NCBI GenBank assembly: GCA_023396345.1
Contig: JAEWWO010000052.1
Span: 1 to 8,405 of the forward strand
DNA length: 8,405 nt
Direction of reading: 5' to 3'
DNA from: Bacteroidota bacterium
Lineage (GTDB): Bacteria > Bacteroidota > Bacteroidia > Chitinophagales > Chitinophagaceae
In this document: positions 5,839 through 8,405 of the stretch, one piece after another
Layout of the letters: each line of letters begins with the position of its first letter
How positions within the stretch are numbered: the stretch's first letter is position 1
Notes under the pieces: generated by a model
What the model was told of the DNA's origin: nothing
What the model saw: only the letters and a program-made list of their open reading frames with translations
Database searches by the model: none
Program-made: the position numbers and the translations under genes

Positions 5839-6603
5839 TTATTTTTTTTCTATGTAAGTTACATACGAATTAGCCTGCGCCGTACAGGTAACAACTAAAT
5901 CATTGATGCATACATGTTTTGGCAGAGTAGCACAATAAAATACTACATCTGCTATGTCTTCTGCATGCAATGGCTCATAGCCTGCATATACAGCATCTCT
6001 TTTTATTTTATCTCCTTTAAATCGTACATCAGAAAATTCCGTATCAACGGCTCCGGGATGTATGGCAGTAACCTTTATCTGATGACGCAAAAACTCCATA
6101 CGCATTGATTTGGAAATACTGTCTACTCCGTGCTTGGTAAGATTATACACATTCCCCATTGGATATACTTCTTTCCCCGCGATAGAACCCACATTAAATA
6201 TATGTCCCTGTTTTTTATCTATCATCAACGGAGCTATAGCCCTGCTCACATATAACAAACCTTTTAAGTTAGTATCAATCATGGTTTCCCAGTCATCCAG
6301 ATCACTTTCTTCAAAATTGCTGCGTCCCAAAGCAAGTCCGGCATTATTAATAAGCACATCTATATTTTTCCATTCACCTGAAAGTGAATTAATATTTTCA
6401 AATACTTTTTCTTTATCTCTTACATCAAAACATAAGCTTAAAACATTTACTCCATTACGCTTTTCCAACTCTTCTTTTAAAGCATCTAAACGCTCTTTTC
6501 TTCTACCTGTGATGATGCAATTCCATTTATTTTCCGCAAATTTTTCAGCTATAGCTTTTCCTATTCCGGAGGTAGCTCCTGTAATTAAAATTGTTTTGTT
6601 CAT
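5839..6603 (-). CDS. Classical short-chain dehydrogenase/reductase (YdfG-like)
   Basis: This 254-residue soluble oxidoreductase has a complete classical SDR set: cofactor loop TGATSGIG (8-15), NNAG (86-89), Asn112 in DTNLKG, catalytic Ser140 (NVGS), Tyr153 and Lys157 (YNLTK), and the HPGAVDTEF segment (182-190). Arg34-Arg35 directly after the second beta strand indicate a preference for NADP(H). The overall order resembles YdfG/COG4221, which oxidise 3-hydroxy acids such as serine or 3-hydroxypropionate, but the substrate is not determined by these motifs. The gene starts 24 bases after the efflux permease and is followed 10 bases later by the TIP30-like gene. A degenerate -7-like box (TAAACTTG, minus strand 6627-6620) precedes it, but it lacks a -33 partner. 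Confidence 0.92.
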   Translation of the reverse strand: MNKTILITGATSGIGKAIAEKFAENKWNCIITGRRKERLDALKEELEKRNGVNVLSLCFDVRDKEKVFENINSLSGEWKNIDVLINNAGLALGRSNFEESDLDDWETMIDTNLKGLLYVSRAIAPLMIDKKQGHIFNVGSIAGKEVYPMGNVYNLTKHGVDSISKSMRMEFLRHQIKVTAIHPGAVDTEFSDVRFKGDKIKRDAVYAGYEPLHAEDIADVVFYCATLPKHVCINDLVVTCTAQANSYVTYIEKK

Positions 6604-6627
6604 TTCTGATAATTGATAACAAGTTTA

Positions 6628-8405
6628 TTAATGGAATTTTCTCTTTCTCTCTGCCGCAGTCAGGTATCTTCTTTTTTTCTTGGATTCATCGTTTGTTGTA
6701 TTTCTTTCAATCACCCTGGCTCTCATTTTTCTGAATCGTCTTGCGAATATTTTCATTTTAATTCTGTCTACAATGTAATATACACAAGGCACTACGAGCA
6801 AGGTCAGGAATAAAGAACTCGTTAATCCACCGATGATAACCCAAGCCATACCATTTTTAAATTCAGAACCAGCGCCTGACGCCAATGCTATCGGCAACAT
6901 ACCAAATACCATGGCAAGAGTTGTCATCATAATCGGGCGGAACCTTTCCTTTCCGGCATCAATCAATGCCTGCACCAGATTTTCTCCCTGTGCTTTACGA
7001 TGATTGGCAAAGTCAACAAGTAGGATACCATTCTTAGCCACCAATCCCATCAACATAATAAATCCGATCATAGCAAAGATTGTCAACTCTTCGCGTGTAA
7101 GAGCCAGTGCAAATAAAGCACCGATTAACGCAAGTGGCAATGCAAATAAAACCACGAACGGATAAATAGCATTGTCATATAAGGCTACCATTACAAAGTA
7201 TACAAGCAATATAGCAATACCTAATGCCAGAAACAAGCTCATAAACGATTCCTGCATGTTTTCCTGCGAACCAACAAACTGCCAGCTTGTACCTGCCGGC
7301 AATTGAATAGCATCCAGTTGTTCACTAATATCCTGTCCAATCTCACCAGCCGAACGGCCAAGTGTGTATGCATTTACTGTCATGGAAGGTAACCTGTCCA
7401 TTCTCTGTAAAATAGATTCTCCCTGCACTTCGCTGACAGTTGCAAATTGCGACATTTCAACGGGCATACCTTGTCCATTTCTAAAAGTGAGCGCTTCAAT
7501 ATCCTTTACAGACCGCGTATCGGCTTCATCTAGTTTCACCATGATATCATATTCATTTCCCTGATAGGTATATTTAGCATTATCATTTCCTCTGAAACCA
7601 CTTGCCATACCCAACCCTACTTCTGATGCATTGATACCAAACAAAGCCATTTTTTCACGATCGAGTTCTATGTGTATTTCCGGTCTTGGCGTTTTTGTGC
7701 TGAACTCTACATATCTTGTACCATTTACGCTTTCCACTATTTCTTTCACTTTTTGTGCTGCAACACGAACGTCCTCACGTACCGGACCCTTAACCGCTAC
7801 CTGCATATCAGCCTGACCACCGCTTACAAAAGATACACTCGTGATAGTAGCTTTAATACCCGGAATGTGGGCAACACTATCCTGCATTTTTGTACTGAAA
7901 TCATCTACGGAAATATCTCTTTCTTTTTTATCAACCAACTGCACAGTCATTTCTGCATAGTTAGAACTGTTGCCACCAAAGCTTTCTGTTGAATAACCCA
8001 CATTGGAAAATACATGCACAACTTCGGGCTGACGCAATAATATTTTCTCTACTTCCATTGTTAACTGGTTAGTATTGTACAAAGAAGACTGAGAAGCGGT
8101 TTCTATTTTTACACTCATTTTACCGTCATCGGTTTTAGACATAAATGAAAAACCGATAAAGCCAAGAGGAACTAATGCAAAAGCCAGGAAAAACAAAACA
8201 ATTACTCCGGAAAACACAATTACTTTATGTTTCAATGCCCATTTCAAAACTGAAGTGTAGCTGTCTCTCATGGAAGTAATGAAATTTTCAAAACCAATAT
8301 TCATTCTTCCCCATAATGTTTTAGGATTGAGATGCACTACTTTTCCAAACCGTGATGCAAGCAAAGGTGTGAGCGTAAAACATACGAATAAACTCATGAG
8401 TGTAG
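6628..8405 (-). CDS. RND (HAE1/AcrB-type) efflux permease, C-terminal part
   Basis: The gene enters from the right edge, and the frame stays open past its first internal ATG at 8397. The visible ~590 residues are the C-terminal half of an inner-membrane, proton-driven tripartite pump. Numbered from the Met at 8397, they hold the end of TM6 (FTLTPLLASRF), TM7 at 59-86, the second periplasmic porter/docking loop at about 87-383, then TM8-TM12 at about 384-408, 412-433, 438-465, 487-505 and 517-543. Proton-relay residues matching AcrB Lys940, Arg971 and Thr978 are present as Lys455 (LVAKNGILLVDFAN), Arg485 and Thr492 (RFRPIMMT). This is the drug/solvent (HAE1) branch; the TM4 aspartates lie outside. 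The last ~45 residues are a very basic tail (RFRKMRAR ... KKKRRYLTAAERKRKFH). Any fusion-protein and outer-membrane-channel genes would be expected to the right. Confidence 0.95.
   Translation of the reverse strand, partial: TLMSLFVCFTLTPLLASRFGKVVHLNPKTLWGRMNIGFENFITSMRDSYTSVLKWALKHKVIVFSGVIVLFFLAFALVPLGFIGFSFMSKTDDGKMSVKIETASQSSLYNTNQLTMEVEKILLRQPEVVHVFSNVGYSTESFGGNSSNYAEMTVQLVDKKERDISVDDFSTKMQDSVAHIPGIKATITSVSFVSGGQADMQVAVKGPVREDVRVAAQKVKEIVESVNGTRYVEFSTKTPRPEIHIELDREKMALFGINASEVGLGMASGFRGNDNAKYTYQGNEYDIMVKLDEADTRSVKDIEALTFRNGQGMPVEMSQFATVSEVQGESILQRMDRLPSMTVNAYTLGRSAGEIGQDISEQLDAIQLPAGTSWQFVGSQENMQESFMSLFLALGIAILLVYFVMVALYDNAIYPFVVLFALPLALIGALFALALTREELTIFAMIGFIMLMGLVAKNGILLVDFANHRKAQGENLVQALIDAGKERFRPIMMTTLAMVFGMLPIALASGAGSEFKNGMAWVIIGGLTSSLFLTLLVVPCVYYIVDRIKMKIFARRFRKMRARVIERNTTNDESKKKRRYLTAAERKRKFH

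Noticed and set aside
6110..6616. 168-codon open frame on the plus strand
   Set aside because: It is antisense to the short-chain dehydrogenase, whose catalytic residues are all present. The Ser/Leu-rich translation matches no family I recognise.
6620..6627. Possible promoter (TAAACTTG, minus strand) before the short-chain dehydrogenase
   Set aside because: It has one mismatch to TAnnTTTG at a key T and no TTTG/TTG at the proper distance upstream; co-transcription with the permease gene explains the arrangement as well.

Overview
The window looks like a chromosomal piece of a Bacteroidota (Bacteroidetes) genome, plausibly Chitinophaga/Sphingobacteria-like. The evidence is an AT-rich composition, no convincing Shine-Dalgarno sequences before the genes, and -7 boxes of the Bacteroidota type (TAnnTTTG) in both intergenic regions of more than 100 bases. 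All proteins are of ordinary chromosomal families. I see no insertion sequence, CRISPR array, tRNA or rRNA.

Layout, left to right. (1) Plus strand, 1-1622: the C-terminal end of a membrane-anchored family 2 glycosyltransferase, then, 5 bases later, a complete class I/II PLP aminotransferase. (2) 1623-1843: a gap without a protein gene. It carries a good Bacteroidota promoter and, about 130 bases on, a strong intrinsic terminator, both on the plus strand, so it may encode a small RNA. (3) Minus strand, 3560-1844: a two-gene operon of a 2H phosphoesterase (LigT/2'-5' RNA ligase superfamily) followed by a SplB-like radical SAM protein of the PA0069 family. Both proteins end in QGxLF-COOH, which matches the bacterial sliding-clamp-binding pentapeptide. 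(4) 3561-3681: a divergent promoter region. (5) Plus strand, 3682-5169: a U32-family protein resembling the tRNA hydroxylase TrhP, followed 12 bases later by a small [4Fe-4S] ferredoxin. (6) Minus strand, 8405-5166: the C-terminal ~590 residues of an RND (HAE1/AcrB type) efflux permease, a classical short-chain dehydrogenase, and a TIP30/HTATIP2-like NAD(P)-binding protein, separated by 24 and 10 bases. The last of these converges on the ferredoxin gene with overlapping stop codons.

The most interesting inference is that the 2H phosphoesterase and the radical SAM protein work together in nucleic-acid repair at the replication clamp. It rests on operon structure and on matching C-terminal peptides spelled with different codons. 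Second is the possible orphan small RNA at about 1684-1810. Third is the pairing of a U32 hydroxylase with its own ferredoxin, which suggests an electron donor for tRNA hydroxylation. The remaining genes look ordinary.
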